A DNA stretch of 24,627 nucleotides, from the NCBI GenBank assembly GCA_031254535.1, contig JAIRUG010000004.1, positions 1-24,627 of the forward strand, read 5' to 3'. The DNA is from Rickettsia sp. Its GTDB lineage: Bacteria > Pseudomonadota > Alphaproteobacteria > Rickettsiales > Rickettsiaceae. Below are positions 9,501-16,369 of the stretch, piece by piece. How positions within the stretch are numbered: the stretch's first letter is position 1; each line of letters opens with the position of its first letter. The translations under genes and the position numbers were made by a program. The notes under the pieces were generated by a model. The model was not told the DNA's origin. It saw only the letters and a list, made by a program, of their open reading frames with translations, and searched no databases.

Positions 9501-9520
9501 AAGCTCTCTTTATTTTCCAT
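6512..9520 (-). CDS. STAND protein: LuxR HTH, TIR-like region, TM, NB-ARC, TPR
   Basis: A 1002-residue multidomain protein. Residues 24-85 are a LuxR-type DNA-binding helix-turn-helix (F-T-S-R-E-I-D-V-I-A, then T-R-T-I-E-S-H-L-S-N-I-K-R-K-I-G). Residues 118-265 have an alternating strand/helix pattern reminiscent of a TIR/SEFIR domain, including a closing Y-I-N-F-S-S-S-K-Q-Y; this is tentative. Residues 309-331 form one strong hydrophobic segment. Residues 370-700 are NB-ARC: F-V-G-R-E entry motif, P-loop G-L-G-G-I-G-K-T at 404-411, Walker B L-L-V-Y-D-N at 477-482, G-Y-L-P-L-A-L at 553-559 and I-H-R-L-V-Q at 689-694. Residues 745-1000 are helical with TPRs, clearest at 805-836 and 948-981. 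NB-ARC/TPR STAND proteins switch state on ligand binding by the repeats; some bacterial ones are anti-phage. What this one senses or regulates is unknown. It is bracketed by repeat remnants. Confidence 0.88.
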   Translation of the reverse strand: MENKESLCLQEIYQKHLLTINNIRFTSREIDVIACIMHGKNTKGVANFLSKEDKQIETRTIESHLSNIKRKIGTNSREGIVNFIEESDKYKLVQSYYLSLLIQQEFKKILKEILVLTKSDNISFFIVLQSLKNNESGNNDLNLIINKIRSDLQLIGITVFVELREYLNNTPIFLGKHKNKGKKPLRQCTIYVLAVNKANIAKQQESNNYVIMSNDQDISKVFFLIPQEEEYIKFIPKQANFEYINFSSSKQYHFVFLEIITKIFPNTNIENIIINFKERYNNIISNNSGSVSPQSYLTNKNIQGKAKNIYLPIVGVLVLIICSAYLLISIPTIKKMVKSQKIEVPCPKPQESIIFPKNLTSWNIPRQDHVFVGREKLLSDLYNKLHHNHTPEVINNLAISACAGLGGIGKTQLALQYINHTKHPYTLKVWFPAENIDQLCNKYIEFAKLLGYAEVIYTKENIIDYVKQWLIDNPGWLLVYDNVNNYREIEPFLPEAGGYVILTTRQRHWPTKFSVLPIDIMTEEEAIKTIKTLIQRDIVGEQDTIKELVEVLGYLPLALVQAGAYIKQKHITIPEYLDLYKKYETELLTDNTFLEETNTYNHSVAITWNISLEAIIRDTKINNELPIAIELLTVCVYLAPDKISYKLLLTWLQAAYPHLSSPQLTLNKHIALLWQYSMINYDDNDNIAIHRLVQAVLRNQLRQSLDSKNNICSTLNLRWFESLLRFFINNEWEFKLTNSFQQLIETSKQFKTKFKNQYNEDLAAMDLMVSSVYFHQEKYEDFLKIVDEVNKYLQETDGLEMLKCKILYIYSSYFCKIGDYQKAEKKINKAINKYNNIKVSESINSNDMKGLNAKLLYHKANLVLAKNSVNKTTDTINTTNTPEIETSIKSIQEAIKLFHEIHNIRDFLLSIELYGKLLILTNQVDKVIVEFNKHNDLIEQTADNLIKMFFYITYSDAYFSKGDFNKALEYCDKAKQQAEKLHLKSELNNINSKEKTIKSLLQ

Positions 9521-9631
9521 AATATATAAATTATTTAAACTACTATTCCTACTCTTATGAGGATTGTATTTTAAATATAAGACATAATCTGCTTAATTCT
9601 CTGAATTATATCTATGTATTTTTTACTTACG

Positions 9632-9685
9632 TATAATACTTAATATTTTTTAATAATTGAAATAATTTATAATACTTAATATTTT
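9632..9685. repeat. 18-bp direct repeat upstream of the STAND gene
   Basis: TATAATACTTAATATTTT occurs at 9632-9649 and 9668-9685, start to start 36 bases apart. The core AATACTTAATATT is a near-palindrome and occurs once more at 15198-15210, upstream of the histidine kinase. The pair lies about 110-165 bases upstream of the STAND start codon. It could be an operator or just an AT-rich duplication. Confidence 0.6.
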
Positions 9686-9721
9686 AGCAAAAATATATAT
9701 GTTTTAATAAATTCTTCCAGG

Positions 9722-9891
9722 CTAGGAGGTTGTTGGAAATAACTAAAGTAATTACTATATTTTGCTCTTTTTAGTTGTGAATAAACATGATTTTCTTGAA
9801 ATAGGTACACTATCCCTTCAAAAATCATATTTATTCTCGCCGAAAAATAGCTCAAAATATAATTAATTAGTTATCGTAGGTAGCCTCCTAG
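9722..9891. mobile_element. MITE-like remnant with CTAG ends (IS5-like)
   Basis: CTAG at 9722-9725 and at 9888-9891 enclose 162 bases. The two 25-base ends (9722-9746 and 9867-9891) are inverted copies matching at 17 of 25 positions: CTAGGAGG outside and ATAACTAA inside are conserved. A four-base YTAR target duplicated at both ends is typical of IS5-group insertions, as I recall. The interior is AT-rich with no open frame, so this is a non-autonomous element or a deleted IS. Confidence 0.5.
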
Positions 9892-9945
9892 AACATTAAC
9901 GGGTTAGCTATAGCTGGGAAATTAAACTATAGCTTGAATTATTGT

Positions 9946-10155
9946 AAAATAATAATTCACCTTACGCATAACCCCCATGGCAATTTAAAAATTGCAGGAG
10001 AGCACAAGACGTCTATTAGCAAGACCACGCAAGTAGGTTGTGACATCCACATTCATTGGATTGCATCAATGCCACAAAGTGGCTCCTCGCTAATAGCATC
10101 AGGTTGTTTTCCCTATGACTTTTAAATGCCATGCATAAGGTGAAATAATAAATAT
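9946..10155. mobile_element. MITE-like element carrying nested palindromic repeats
   Basis: CACCTTACGCAT at 9958-9969 is matched by inverted ATGCATAAGGTG at 10131-10142 (11 of 12), and the match continues imperfectly outward through A/T bases and inward to CATGG/TGCCATG. The enclosed 185 bases hold decayed copies of the short palindromic family: a B unit at 10010-10050 and an A unit at 10057-10098, joined by ATTCATT as in the cluster before recR. A 63-codon open frame crosses it but is explained by the repeats. Confidence 0.5.
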
Positions 10156-10194
10156 TTAAAAACAAGTTCATTGCAACTTAGTAGAGTATTAATT

Positions 10195-10812
10195 ATGAAA
10201 AATATAGATACTAACGATTTACGTAATATCGTAGGTTCTATTAGTACTAAACTGGATAAAAATGATATAGCAGCTGAAATACATTACAGGTTAAAAGATC
10301 CTTGTTCTATTTTAAAGAAGATATTAAGAAAAACTATCGCTTTGAAAGAATTAACGGATATAATTGCTTTTAGAGTTATAGTTGATAAAAAAGAAGACTG
10401 TTATAAAGTGTTGGATATTATTTACAGTCTTTATTCTGTTAATATCAACAAGTCTAAAAACTATATTGCTAATCCTAAGGATAATGGCTACCGTTCTTTA
10501 CATGTCATAATTGTAGTTGGTATCTATGAACGTAATATAGAAATACAAATACGGAGCAGGAAGATGCATAATATCGCAGAATCTGGCACAGCAAACCATG
10601 ATAAATATAAAAAAACTCAGGAAATAAAGCTAAGAAAGTTACTCTCTAAAGAGAAGATTAATACAGCTGCTATTAATACTGAAATCAATAACGCATATAA
10701 TATTTTTAGCCAGTTTAATTGGACTATAGCAGAACTCATTGCTTACGAGCAGGCAATTGAAAATCTTTGTTGTAATTTGTACGATGTACAATTAAATAAA
10801 GTTATTGAGTAA
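10195..10812 (+). CDS. Stand-alone RelA/SpoT synthetase-domain protein
   Basis: A 205-residue protein made essentially of a (p)ppGpp synthetase domain, which would transfer pyrophosphate from ATP to GDP/GTP. Visible motifs are Y-R-L-K-D-P-C-S-I at 31-39 (the R-x-K-x-x-x-S-I nucleotide-binding motif), L-T-D-I-I-A-F-R-V-I-V-D at 53-64, P-K-D-N-G-Y-R-S-L-H at 94-103, E-I-Q-I-R-S at 116-121 and H-N-I-A-E-S-G-T-A-N-H at 125-135. The N-terminal HD hydrolase and C-terminal TGS/ACT parts of full RelA/SpoT are absent. It could be a small alarmone synthetase or the synthetase half of a split spoT. A TTG at 10171 would extend it by eight residues; ATG 10195 with AGAG just upstream is preferred. It is separated from the STAND gene by the two MITE-like elements. 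Confidence 0.85.
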   Translation: MKNIDTNDLRNIVGSISTKLDKNDIAAEIHYRLKDPCSILKKILRKTIALKELTDIIAFRVIVDKKEDCYKVLDIIYSLYSVNINKSKNYIANPKDNGYRSLHVIIVVGIYERNIEIQIRSRKMHNIAESGTANHDKYKKTQEIKLRKLLSKEKINTAAINTEINNAYNIFSQFNWTIAELIAYEQAIENLCCNLYDVQLNKVIE

Positions 10813-10825
10813 CTTTTTAACTTTC

Positions 10826-10860
10826 GACAGCTGTAGGTTTCGCACCTTCTCGCAATGATG
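10826..10860 (+). repeat. Truncated short palindromic repeat
   Basis: GGTTTCGCACCTTCTCGCAATGATG is the 3' half of an A unit with centre GGT-TTCGC-ACC. The 5' half (GGATTGCTTCGTC) is missing or eroded. Confidence 0.55.
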
Positions 10861-10874
10861 CCTGGGATGTCTAA

Positions 10875-10895
10875 AACTTATTCGGGTTAGCTATA
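10875..10895 (-). repeat. Dispersed 16-bp motif, possible IS630 end
   Basis: The minus strand reads CTAACCCGAATAAGTT preceded by TATAG. The same 16 bases occur on the plus strand at 16943-16958, and a shorter version at 9898-9912. The transposon end at 24396-24415 begins in a similar way (TATAGCTTAACC), so these may be solitary ends of IS630-like elements. Confidence 0.45.
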
Positions 10896-10914
10896 AATGA
10901 TATTTTCGTTATGC

Positions 10915-12078
10915 TCAAACCTTAACTGGCATAATCACAAAAACATCTTTAGGATTCTGTGCCGTTTTCAATAACATTGGCGATGATGCGTTTAAAAAAT
11001 ATAGCTCAACTTGGTTTGCTTTAGTAGTATTCAACACAGCATTGAGTGCATCGGTAAGATATTTAGGGTTAAAACCTATAGACAAAGTGTCTTCATGATC
11101 AAAAACGTATAAATTATTTTCATCTAGTGAATGTGGTATGGTCTCTTTAGCTTCCCCTCTTGCTTCCCCTGAAGCCGTAATTTCAAGCAAATCTTTTGAC
11201 AAAGTTAATTTTATTGCTTGAAATTTATCTATAGTTATTGTTGCTACTCTATCTATAACATCAGCTAGCAATTTGGTATTAATAGTAAGCTTATAGTTAT
11301 TATCTACTGGGATAAATCCTTGGTAATCCGGGAAAGTTCCATCAATCAGTTTTGATATCATCATAATATCATTGCAAACAAACTTAATTCTATTCACACT
11401 TAGAAAAATTTCTACCTCTAACTGAATATTTTTAGGGTCTTTTAATATTTTGACAATTTCCTCGAGGGTCTTTTTAGATAAAATAACGCCAAATTCGTTA
11501 ACCTTATCGGCTATTTCTACTACTGACACTGATAACCTATGTCCATCGGTGCTAGCCATACAACATTCTTCATCTTTTACATAAAAATAAACGCCATTAA
11601 GATTATAGCGAGTTTCATCAAGGGACACCGAAAACAAAGTACCGTCGATCATCTTAACAAAATCACGACAAGGTATTTTAAAAGTAGCATCAACATTAAT
11701 ATCATCTAATGTAGGAAATTGGTCAGCAGGTAGGGTTAACAGATTAAAAGCACAATTTTTTCCTAAAATTTCAAGCTGATCGGTTTCATTTGACACACTA
11801 AGTACTATATCATTATCAGCTATCTTTCTTACTATGTCATTTAATGTTTTAGTAGATACCGTTATTTCACCCTCACTTATTACTTGAGCTGCTACTTTCT
11901 GGCTTAAATATATTTCCATATTAGTAGTTATTAACTCTAGTTTACCATCCTTCGATGATAATTTAATATGACTAAGTTCGGCAACTACATTACGTTTTTC
12001 TACCACTGAATTGGCAAAACTCAAAGCATGAATTAGGGTTTTTGTCTCAACTATAATCTTTAATTTATTACTATTCAT
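10915..12078 (-). CDS. dnaN: DNA polymerase III sliding clamp (beta subunit)
   Basis: A 387-residue beta clamp that encircles DNA and tethers DNA polymerase III and other partners. The three repeated clamp folds are recognisable. The N-terminus has [17 protein letters not shown], the centre [16 protein letters not shown] and S-T-D-G-H-R-L-S-V, and the C-terminus [10 protein letters not shown] with a final F-V-I-M-P-V-K-V close to the canonical Y-V-V-M-P-M-R-L ending. It lies four bases downstream of dapD and is probably co-transcribed with it. dnaA is not nearby, so this is not the usual dnaA-dnaN origin arrangement. Confidence 0.97.
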   Translation of the reverse strand: MNSNKLKIIVETKTLIHALSFANSVVEKRNVVAELSHIKLSSKDGKLELITTNMEIYLSQKVAAQVISEGEITVSTKTLNDIVRKIADNDIVLSVSNETDQLEILGKNCAFNLLTLPADQFPTLDDINVDATFKIPCRDFVKMIDGTLFSVSLDETRYNLNGVYFYVKDEECCMASTDGHRLSVSVVEIADKVNEFGVILSKKTLEEIVKILKDPKNIQLEVEIFLSVNRIKFVCNDIMMISKLIDGTFPDYQGFIPVDNNYKLTINTKLLADVIDRVATITIDKFQAIKLTLSKDLLEITASGEARGEAKETIPHSLDENNLYVFDHEDTLSIGFNPKYLTDALNAVLNTTKANQVELYFLNASSPMLLKTAQNPKDVFVIMPVKV

Positions 12079-12082
12079 ATAT

Positions 12083-12910
12083 TTAATTTCCTCTTAACAG
12101 ATCATTTATCGATACCTTACTCCTAGTTTTAGCATCCACCTGCTTAACTATTACTGCACAATATAAACTTGGTTTTCCTGGATCAGCAGGCAAGCTGCCA
12201 GGTACAACAACTGAGTATGCTGGAACTCTACCATAAATTATCTTGCCACTTTCTCTATCCACTATTTTCGTAGAAGAACCAATAAATACTCCCATACTAA
12301 TTACGCTTCCTTCTTCTACTAAAACTCCTTCTGCTATTTCTGATCTTACACCTATAAAACAATTATCTTCGATTATTACTGGATTGTTTTGGATGGGCTC
12401 TAATACACCACCAATACCTGTCCCACCAGAAATATGACAATTTTTGCCTATTTGGGCACATGATCCTATAGTAGCCCAGGTATCAACCATTGTTCCTTCC
12501 CCTATATATGCCCCTATATTAATAAAAGAAGGCATAACAACAACGTTTCTAGCTAAATAGACCCCTGTTCTAATAATTGCTCCGGGAACAATACGACAGC
12601 CATCTGCTTGGAATAATTCGTCACTGTAATGTGTAGAAAATTTGGGAGCAATTTTATCATACCATCTCATGCAATCTCCAGAATGAATTTGTGGATCAGT
12701 TATTATCATATGTAATAAAATTGCTTTTTTTACCCAATGATTAACTCGCCAATTAGTCCCTTCTTTTTCGCAAACTCTGATTAATCCTTGATTCAAACCA
12801 TCAATAATATCTTGCAATATTTGTTTGGCGTAATTAGTTTTTTCTGAATCTTTAGTTAATTTATCGCGTATCTGCCAAAATTCTTCTATAGTATTAATAT
12901 GTTTTTGCAT
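12083..12910 (-). CDS. dapD: Tetrahydrodipicolinate N-succinyltransferase
   Basis: DapD transfers a succinyl group from succinyl-CoA to tetrahydrodipicolinate in the succinylase branch of the DAP/lysine pathway. At 275 residues it has the normal proteobacterial length. The N-terminal helical domain is followed by a left-handed beta-helix of hexapeptide repeats, roughly residues 105-220, with blocks such as [20 protein letters not shown] and [15 protein letters not shown]. The C-terminal V-V-P-G-S-L is also conserved. The start is supported by AAGGA about five bases before the ATG. DapB, the preceding enzyme, is at 1389-2138. Confidence 0.97.
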   Translation of the reverse strand: MQKHINTIEEFWQIRDKLTKDSEKTNYAKQILQDIIDGLNQGLIRVCEKEGTNWRVNHWVKKAILLHMIITDPQIHSGDCMRWYDKIAPKFSTHYSDELFQADGCRIVPGAIIRTGVYLARNVVVMPSFINIGAYIGEGTMVDTWATIGSCAQIGKNCHISGGTGIGGVLEPIQNNPVIIEDNCFIGVRSEIAEGVLVEEGSVISMGVFIGSSTKIVDRESGKIIYGRVPAYSVVVPGSLPADPGKPSLYCAVIVKQVDAKTRSKVSINDLLRGN

Positions 12911-12936
12911 AACGTCCTTGCTAAATTATAAAAAAA

Positions 12937-12964
12937 ATCATAATTTACTTTATCTTTAAGTCAA
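12937..12964 (-). promoter_or_regulatory. Probable sigma70 promoter of dapD-dnaN
   Basis: On the minus strand TTGACT (rc of 12959-12964) is followed after 16 bases by TATGAT (rc of 12937-12942). The -10 lies about 26 bases upstream of the dapD start, leaving room for the AAGGA ribosome binding site at 12915-12919. Confidence 0.7.
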
Positions 12965-13009
12965 CCTAATATACTTAAATAGTTTGAGTACATAAATTAG
13001 AGTATATAA

Positions 13010-13669
13010 ATGAGTATTTCCTGCCCAAGTTGTAACACTAACTTTATAGTGTCGAAAGAACAAATAGGCATGACCGGTAAGAAGGTCAAATGTTCACAAT
13101 GCAACCATATCTGGTATCAAAAAGCAGAACATGAAAAGCAACAACCACCAATTATATCAGATCATCATACAGCAAAAAGTGTTAGCACTAATGAAAATAA
13201 TAAAATATTTTTAACCCAAGGTACTAATTTGCCAGCTTTATTACCACCAAAAATTCCTCAACATTCACATATTATGCTTACATTATTGTTTAGCTTAATT
13301 ATTCTTTTATTATTATTGTTATTTCATGAAAAGTTTAACATACCAGCTTTGTATAAAGAGAACGATAATATACTAACTATAGGAAACATCCATGTTGAAC
13401 AAAATAAAAAAATGGGACAAATTAAAGTTTCCTACCAGATAACCAATAATTCCAACCGTGATGTAACAATACCACAAATTAGGGTTAGATTGTTGGATAA
13501 AAAATATGTAACAGTAAAATCCTATATAATGCATCATAAAAATATCAAATTGTCACCTAAAAAACATATAGACATCGCTACACGTCTTGATGTAGTTCCG
13601 CATTCAAGTGAATTCTTAAATATCGTGCTTGGTAATAGTGTGGCTCTCATATTACAAGACTTCTTTTGA
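13010..13669 (+). CDS. Zinc-ribbon (MJ0042-type) single-pass membrane protein
   Basis: A 219-residue protein of unknown role. The N-terminus is an MJ0042-type zinc ribbon with C-P-S-C at 5-8 and C-S-Q-C at 28-31, then G-x-K-V-K-C and H-I-W-Y. A low-complexity linker leads to one membrane span at about 88-105, and a roughly 110-residue extracytoplasmic beta-rich domain follows, resembling the DUF3426-type tail common in proteobacterial proteins with this ribbon. The N-terminus would be cytoplasmic. It is divergent from dapD across 99 bases. Confidence 0.8.
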   Translation: MSISCPSCNTNFIVSKEQIGMTGKKVKCSQCNHIWYQKAEHEKQQPPIISDHHTAKSVSTNENNKIFLTQGTNLPALLPPKIPQHSHIMLTLLFSLIILLLLLLFHEKFNIPALYKENDNILTIGNIHVEQNKKMGQIKVSYQITNNSNRDVTIPQIRVRLLDKKYVTVKSYIMHHKNIKLSPKKHIDIATRLDVVPHSSEFLNIVLGNSVALILQDFF

Positions 13670-13697
13670 AAGAGAATTTATAATAACCTGAAAGTTA

Positions 13698-13732
13698 GCA
13701 CAATGACCTAAGGTAGCTACCTTAAGCTGTGC
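13698..13732. terminator. Hairpin with a 16-bp perfect palindrome
   Basis: TAAGGTAGCTACCTTA at 13709-13724 is a perfect palindrome, with GCACA at 13698-13702 and TGTGC at 13728-13732 able to pair outside it. It lies about 40 bases after the stop of the zinc-ribbon gene and before the RDD gene. The T-rich tail is weak, so it could be a terminator or a dyad protein-binding site. Confidence 0.45.
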
Positions 13733-13768
13733 ATTTTAAAATAATTATACAAATCTAAGCTAGAAAAA

Positions 13769-14254
13769 ATGAATAAGCAAATTATATACCCCAAACTAAT
13801 TCCCAGGCTTTTTGCTTCTTGTCTAGATTCATTTTTGTTATCAATGTTTACAACTCCGCTCACTACCTTTATATTATCTAAACTGTCTTTATTTTTTTTC
13901 CAAGCTAGTATGGCGGACATACTAATAATGGGTAGCAAGAAACCGGAATTACTCCAAAACGTGACTGCTAGTGGTGTTTTTACATTGTTTATTTTAATGG
14001 TTATAATTAATTTTGCTTTAGTTGCAGCATATTTTATTGGTTTTTGGATTTACTGCGGAGCTACACCCGGAAAACTGATTATGCATATGAAAATAGTAGA
14101 TGCAATAACTCTTGGAAAACCTAATAAATGCCAATTAGTTAAAAGATTTTGTGGATATGTATTAGTGCTGGTTGGTATTTGGTTTATACTATTTTCTAAA
14201 CAACGTCAAGCTTTGCATGATAAAATTGCTGGAACTGTGGTGATTAAGAGTTAA
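13769..14254 (+). CDS. RDD family membrane protein
   Basis: A 161-residue inner-membrane protein. The RDD signature is present as R-L-F-A-S-C-L-D-S-F at about 12-21. Typical later motifs are T-P-G-K-L-I-M-H-M-K-I-V-D-A and R-Q-A-L-H-D-K-I-A-G-T-V-V. Three hydrophobic segments are visible (about 20-45, 70-95 and 130-145). RDD proteins are usually of unknown function; some have been linked to ion exchange. It follows the zinc-ribbon gene on the same strand, but the hairpin between them may separate transcription. Confidence 0.85.
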   Translation: MNKQIIYPKLIPRLFASCLDSFLLSMFTTPLTTFILSKLSLFFFQASMADILIMGSKKPELLQNVTASGVFTLFILMVIINFALVAAYFIGFWIYCGATPGKLIMHMKIVDAITLGKPNKCQLVKRFCGYVLVLVGIWFILFSKQRQALHDKIAGTVVIKS

Positions 14255-14273
14255 AAAATAATAAAAACAATAT

Positions 14274-14553
14274 GGATTGCTTCGTCGGCTTACACCTCCT
14301 CGCAATGACGATTGGAGTGCATATACGTCTATTAGCGAGCGAGCGTATGTGAGCGTGGCAATCCATGAAGCTTGTCATATGGATTGCTTCGTCGCCACTA
14401 AAGTGGCTCCTCGCAATGACAATTGGGGTGCATTTTCGTCATTGCGAGACCACATAGTGGTCACGGCAATCCATATTCATTAAATTAGATTGCTTCGTCG
14501 TGCTTACGTACTCCTCGCTAATAGCGTTGGGTAAAGCATTTCTGTCATTGCGA
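14274..14553. repeat. Cluster of five short palindromic repeats before recR
   Basis: Units of about 38-41 bases alternate in orientation: A at 14274-14310, B at 14326-14366, A at 14381-14420, B at 14437-14474, A at 14487-14526, and a partial B at 14543-14553. A units run GGATTGCTTCGTC, variable hairpin, CTCCTCGCAATGACG; B units are the inverse. Centres include GGCTTACACC, CCACTAAAGTGG and ACCACATAGTGGT. Two terminal variants occur, ending in CAATGACG or CTAATAGCG. The cluster fills the 316-base gap between the RDD gene and recR; a 68-codon open frame here is only repeat sequence. Confidence 0.9.
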
Positions 14554-14570
14554 AGTAGTGAAGGTATACT

Positions 14571-15170
14571 ATGAATAAACCAAATGAGATAGATCAGTTG
14601 ATTTATCTTTTCTCCAAACTACCTGGTCTTGGTCAAAGATCAGCAAGGCGTATAGTTCTGCATCTTTTACAAGAAAAAGATATTAGGTTAAAAAGTCTAA
14701 TTTCTGTTCTTTGTTGTGTAGATAGTAATGTTGTTAAGTGTGATATCTGTGGTAACATAGATTCTCATCATATTTGTAGAGTATGTTCATCTGATGATCG
14801 TAACGGATCTATCATAGCAATTGTTGAAACAGTGACAGAATTATGGGCAATAGAGCGTAGTGGTATTTTTAATGGGCATTACCATGTATTAGGACATAAT
14901 TTATCCACTTCGAATGGTCATAATCCTAAAGCACTAAGACTACCAGAATTACTAGCTAGGTGTCAGGATAATAACATTAACGAAGTAATTATTGCAACTA
15001 ATTCCACTTTAGAAGGTCAAACTACTGCTTATTTCATTACTGAATATTTCAAAGATTCTACCATCAAAATATCAAGGCTAGCTAGTGGTATTCCGATAGG
15101 TGGAGAATTGGACTATTTAGATGAAGGGACTCTATCAGCTGCAATAACATTAAGACAACCTTTTGACTAG
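14571..15170 (+). CDS. recR: Recombination protein RecR
   Basis: A 199-residue RecR of normal length, acting with RecF/RecO to load RecA at single-strand gaps. The N-terminal helix-hairpin-helix region has [11 protein letters not shown] at 18-27. The C4 zinc finger uses Cys57, Cys60, Cys69 and Cys72. The Toprim domain follows with [14 protein letters not shown] and [16 protein letters not shown]. The C-terminus [20 protein letters not shown] is diagnostic. It starts directly after the repeat cluster; no strong promoter was recognised. Confidence 0.97.
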   Translation: MNKPNEIDQLIYLFSKLPGLGQRSARRIVLHLLQEKDIRLKSLISVLCCVDSNVVKCDICGNIDSHHICRVCSSDDRNGSIIAIVETVTELWAIERSGIFNGHYHVLGHNLSTSNGHNPKALRLPELLARCQDNNINEVIIATNSTLEGQTTAYFITEYFKDSTIKISRLASGIPIGGELDYLDEGTLSAAITLRQPFD

Positions 15171-15505
15171 TTTACTAAAAGTTATTTATTTTATCAAAAT
15201 ACTTAATATTATACATAAAGTATTAGTTGTATAATTTGATGATTTCTATTAATAAATTGTCAAAGATTACTACATTGCATTGTTTATATATACTGTAACA
15301 TGTTTATTTAAGCAGTTTAATCTTTTCTTAGTTATTTTATATTTCATCTTACATATACTGCTTTGATCTTAAGAATTGAATTTCATTTGAATGGTGAGTC
15401 CATACTAACCACTATAAGATATGTGAGCATGCAGATTCATGATAAAATGAAAAAGTAATTCTTGAAAACAAAGTAATATATAATTATTTTAAATAAAATA
15501 AGCAT
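15171..15505. other. AT-rich intergenic region before the histidine kinase
   Basis: No convincing gene, repeat unit or RNA was seen in these 335 bases. AATACTTAATATT at 15198-15210 matches the core of the direct repeat upstream of the STAND gene. TTGAAA at 15462 and TATAAT at 15479 are only 11 bases apart, too close for a normal sigma70 promoter. It may be an eroded former gene. Confidence 0.5.
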
Positions 15506-16369
15506 ATGTTCCAACTTATTTGGGCTATTTTAGTTATATTTTTGATTCCTGTATTTTTTTATATTTGCAGATACAGGATGTTTTTATGGTCCAGTTTAAG
15601 GAGTAATTCAAATAAAATATTAGAATTAGAACAAAAATTATCAGAACAAGATAATATTTTAAATCACGTTACTCACGAAATTAGGACTTCAATACATGGA
15701 GGAAGTAGTATAGCACAATTTTTATATGAGAATTGGGATAAAATGGATGAGCAAGAGCATATAAAGTATGTTGGTATAATAGCTAAGAATAGTCAGCATA
15801 TTATAAAGTTAATTAATGACCTACTAGACCTATCTAAGTTTAGTACCGGGAGGATGAAGTTTAATTTTGCTGCTATGAATCTATTAGATTCTATAAAAAA
15901 TATTGTGCAACAATTTACAGAATTAAACGTGTTTAACGATCAAATCAATATTATTCTTATTAATCATGGCATTACGAAAGCAATGATTAATGGAGATGCA
16001 ATTAGAATTAACCAATTATTAAATAATTTATTTAATAATGCCCTCAAATACACTAAAGAAGGATTAATTGTGGCAGTAATTAATTTAAAGAATTATGAAA
16101 ATAATTCTTATTGGTGCTTTAGCTTAATCGATACAGGTATAGGAATTCCAGACTCAGAGCTCGAAACTATTTTTGAAATATTTACTTGTAGCTCACGAAC
16201 TAATGATAATTTTATTGGTACTGGCATTGGTTTATCTATTTGCCGGGAAATTGTACTAGCTCATAAGGGCTATATTTCTGTTGAAAATAACCGTAGAAAA
16301 GGAACAAAGGTAGAATTCATGATTCCTGTATACGATGACAAAGAGACGCAAAATGCTGACAAAATATAA
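15506..16369 (+). CDS. Membrane-anchored sensor histidine kinase
   Basis: A 287-residue kinase. Residues 4-22 form a single hydrophobic N-terminal segment, followed by a short coiled stretch and no recognisable sensor domain. The H-box is T-H-E-I-R-T-S-I at 56-63 with His57 as phospho-acceptor. It carries Ser where Pro is more usual. The N-box is N-N-L-F-N-N-A-L-K-Y at 173-182, the G1 motif D-T-G-I-G-I-P at 209-215, and the G2 motif G-T-G-I-G-L-S at 238-244. All elements for autophosphorylation are present. The 3' end overlaps the response regulator gene, so the two are almost certainly cognate. The signal is unknown; a short kinase like this may depend on a partner for sensing. Confidence 0.93.
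   Translation: MFQLIWAILVIFLIPVFFYICRYRMFLWSSLRSNSNKILELEQKLSEQDNILNHVTHEIRTSIHGGSSIAQFLYENWDKMDEQEHIKYVGIIAKNSQHIIKLINDLLDLSKFSTGRMKFNFAAMNLLDSIKNIVQQFTELNVFNDQINIILINHGITKAMINGDAIRINQLLNNLFNNALKYTKEGLIVAVINLKNYENNSYWCFSLIDTGIGIPDSELETIFEIFTCSSRTNDNFIGTGIGLSICREIVLAHKGYISVENNRRKGTKVEFMIPVYDDKETQNADKI

Noticed and set aside
9934-10125. 63-codon open frame between the STAND gene and the RelA/SpoT gene
   Set aside because: It runs through the MITE-like element and decayed palindromic repeats, and has no protein-like composition.
6512-10812. STAND and RelA/SpoT genes as a single two-gene operon
   Set aside because: They are on opposite strands, about 670 bases apart with two element remnants between; a functional link is only a hypothesis.
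10915-12078. dnaN as a marker of the replication origin
   Set aside because: No dnaA, no DnaA-box cluster and no characteristic neighbours were seen; dnaN is placed with dapD.
14277-14483. 68-codon open frame before recR
   Set aside because: It consists entirely of short palindromic repeat units, which are open by chance in this frame.
14274-14553. Repeat cluster as a possible CRISPR array
   Set aside because: Units alternate in orientation, spacers are short and not uniform, and units are themselves palindromes found elsewhere singly.
15462-15484. TTGAAA and TATAAT as a promoter of the histidine kinase
   Set aside because: The spacer is only 11 bases, too short for sigma70.
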